The position numbers and the translations under genes were made by a program. From an uncultured Alphaproteobacteria bacterium (GTDB lineage: Bacteria > Pseudomonadota > Alphaproteobacteria > Geminicoccales > Geminicoccaceae), in contig CALBAK010000026.1 in the NCBI GenBank assembly GCA_937926445.1, forward strand, positions 124,001 to 188,000: a stretch of 64,000 nucleotides of DNA, written 5' to 3'. Positions 63,184 through 64,000 of the stretch are shown piece by piece. Under the pieces are notes generated by a model, which saw only the letters and a list, made by a program, of their open reading frames with translations, made no database searches and was not told the DNA's origin. Position 1 is the first letter of the stretch; every line of letters starts with the position of its first letter.

Positions 63184-64000
63184 GTGCCGGCCGGTCTCGG
63201 TGGCGCGGCATGCACCCGAGGGCGAGGCTCGCATGCGCCTCGCATCCCGCTTACCGTCGCCACGGCCGCGGTCGCGCTCGCCGCGCTGCCGACCGAGGCC
63301 GCCAATCCGGAGCGGCCGATCCGGATCGTCGCGCCCTGGCACGCCGGCGGCCGCACCGACATCTCGGCGCGGATCTTCGCCGCCGCCCTCGAGAAGGTGC
63401 TCGAGGTTCCGGTCAACGTCGTCGACCGCTCGGGCGGCAGCGGCGTCGTCGGCCACGCGGCGATCGCCCATGCCGAGCCGGACGGCCACACGCTCGGGGT
63501 GGGCTCGCCCCAGCTCGCCTTCTTGCGGACCATCGGCCTCGGCGACATCGGGCCCTAGAGCTTCACCCTTATCTCGTGGATCACCGCGATCCCGGCGGGC
63601 GTTACCGCGAAGGGCGACGCGCCCTGGAAGACCCTGGCCGAGCTCCTCGATACGGTCCGCAAACAACCGCCCGGCACCTAACCGCCTCGGGCTCGGGTCG
63701 GGGCGGCTACTGGCACACGGCGATTGCCGGGCTGCTCGCGAGCCGGGGCATGGAGACCGACCGGGTCGAGTGGGTGCCCTCGCGCGGCGGCGCACCCGCG
63801 CTCGAGGACCTCGCCGCCGGTGGCATCACCATGTTCACCGGCTCGCCGATCGAGGGCGAGGCCCTGATCGAAGCGGGCCGAGTGCGGCCGCTCGCGGTCG
63901 TGGGGTCGGCCCGCACGCCGATCTTCCCGGACGTGCCGACGCTGAAAGAGGCGGTGGGCTCGGATTGGACCTACGAGAACCGCGGTTCGCCTTCATCTGT
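63184..64000 (+). pseudogene. Broken TctC/Bug-type solute-binding protein gene (runs off right edge)
   Basis: Bug-family start RPIRIVAPWHAGGRTDISARI and VVDRSGGSGVVGHAAIAHAEPDGHTLG is followed by a TAG at 63556-63558 inside the family sequence. The same frame goes on with LISWITAIPAGVTAKGDAPWKTLAELL to about 63680. After that the match continues in another frame (GGYWHTAIAGLLASRGME, FTGSPIEGEALIEAGRVRPLAVV, PDVPTLKEA). One stop and at least one frameshift inactivate it. The signal peptide also looks frame-shifted near 63234. The downstream end is outside the window. Confidence 0.8.

Overview
The window is very GC-rich and almost fully coding, with short overlapping operons (ATGA, GTGA and TGATG junctions) and frequent GTG starts. 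Gene content fits a facultatively anaerobic, respiratory alphaproteobacterium: a nirS-E-C-F-D-L-G-H-J-N order like that described for Paracoccus, a form I CO dehydrogenase cluster coxMSLDEF with a MHYT-LytTR regulator, and RTX proteins. I cannot name genus or species from sequence alone.

Layout. 1-6586: TCA block, end of malate dehydrogenase then sucC-sucD-sucA-sucB. 6608-28420: a nitrogen-oxide respiration supercluster. It starts with a Dnr/Nnr-like Crp/Fnr regulator and a NirI/NosR flavoprotein (minus strand). A plus-strand operon follows for cytochrome cd1 nitrite reductase and heme d1 synthesis (9619-19561). Convergent to it is a minus-strand operon (27268 down to 19572) encoding a CuA-containing heme-copper enzyme whose active-site tyrosine is replaced by glutamine, heme O synthase, SCO, a cytochrome b/ferredoxin/MvhD fusion, an unknown anchored protein, hemerythrin and a TrpD2-like protein. 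A NirX/NosX-type ApbE closes the region. Two nearly identical FNR/Dnr palindromes (9537-9554 and 27362-27379) sit in the two divergent promoters and tie the halves together. No canonical norCB is visible, so the tyrosine-less oxidase is the best candidate NO reductase.

28932-31227: cobT-cobS-cobC (late cobalamin synthesis). 31224-39296: coxMSLDEF (minus) preceded by the CoxC/CoxH-type MHYT-LytTR regulator; a pair of 9-bp direct repeats spaced 21 bp lies in the coxM promoter. 39533-44139: BKACE enzyme, serralysin-like protease, YbhN/UPF0104 membrane protein, rhomboid protease with a decayed tandem duplication in front. 44332-49992: a DSF-type system, rpfF convergent to a two-gene operon of RpfC-like hybrid kinase and a REC-PAS-GGDEF-EAL regulator in the place of RpfG. 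50394-55059: Nudix hydrolase, two XRE regulators (one with a dead S24 domain), penicillin acylase homologue and a HAD protein. 55225-56055: a wrecked class V aminotransferase. 56124-57947: a protein of nine exact 27-residue RTX units and a duplicated-half lipoprotein. 58188-63152: trxC with a Crp-like regulator, ketopantoate reductase-like protein with acyl-CoA ligase, and a PQQ sugar dehydrogenase. The right edge is a broken TctC/Bug-type binding protein gene.

Taken together the window supports a cell that oxidises acetate/2-oxoglutarate and possibly CO and feeds electrons to nitrite and NO when oxygen is low, with both nitrogen-oxide modules under one regulator. No tRNA, rRNA, CRISPR or insertion sequence was recognised.
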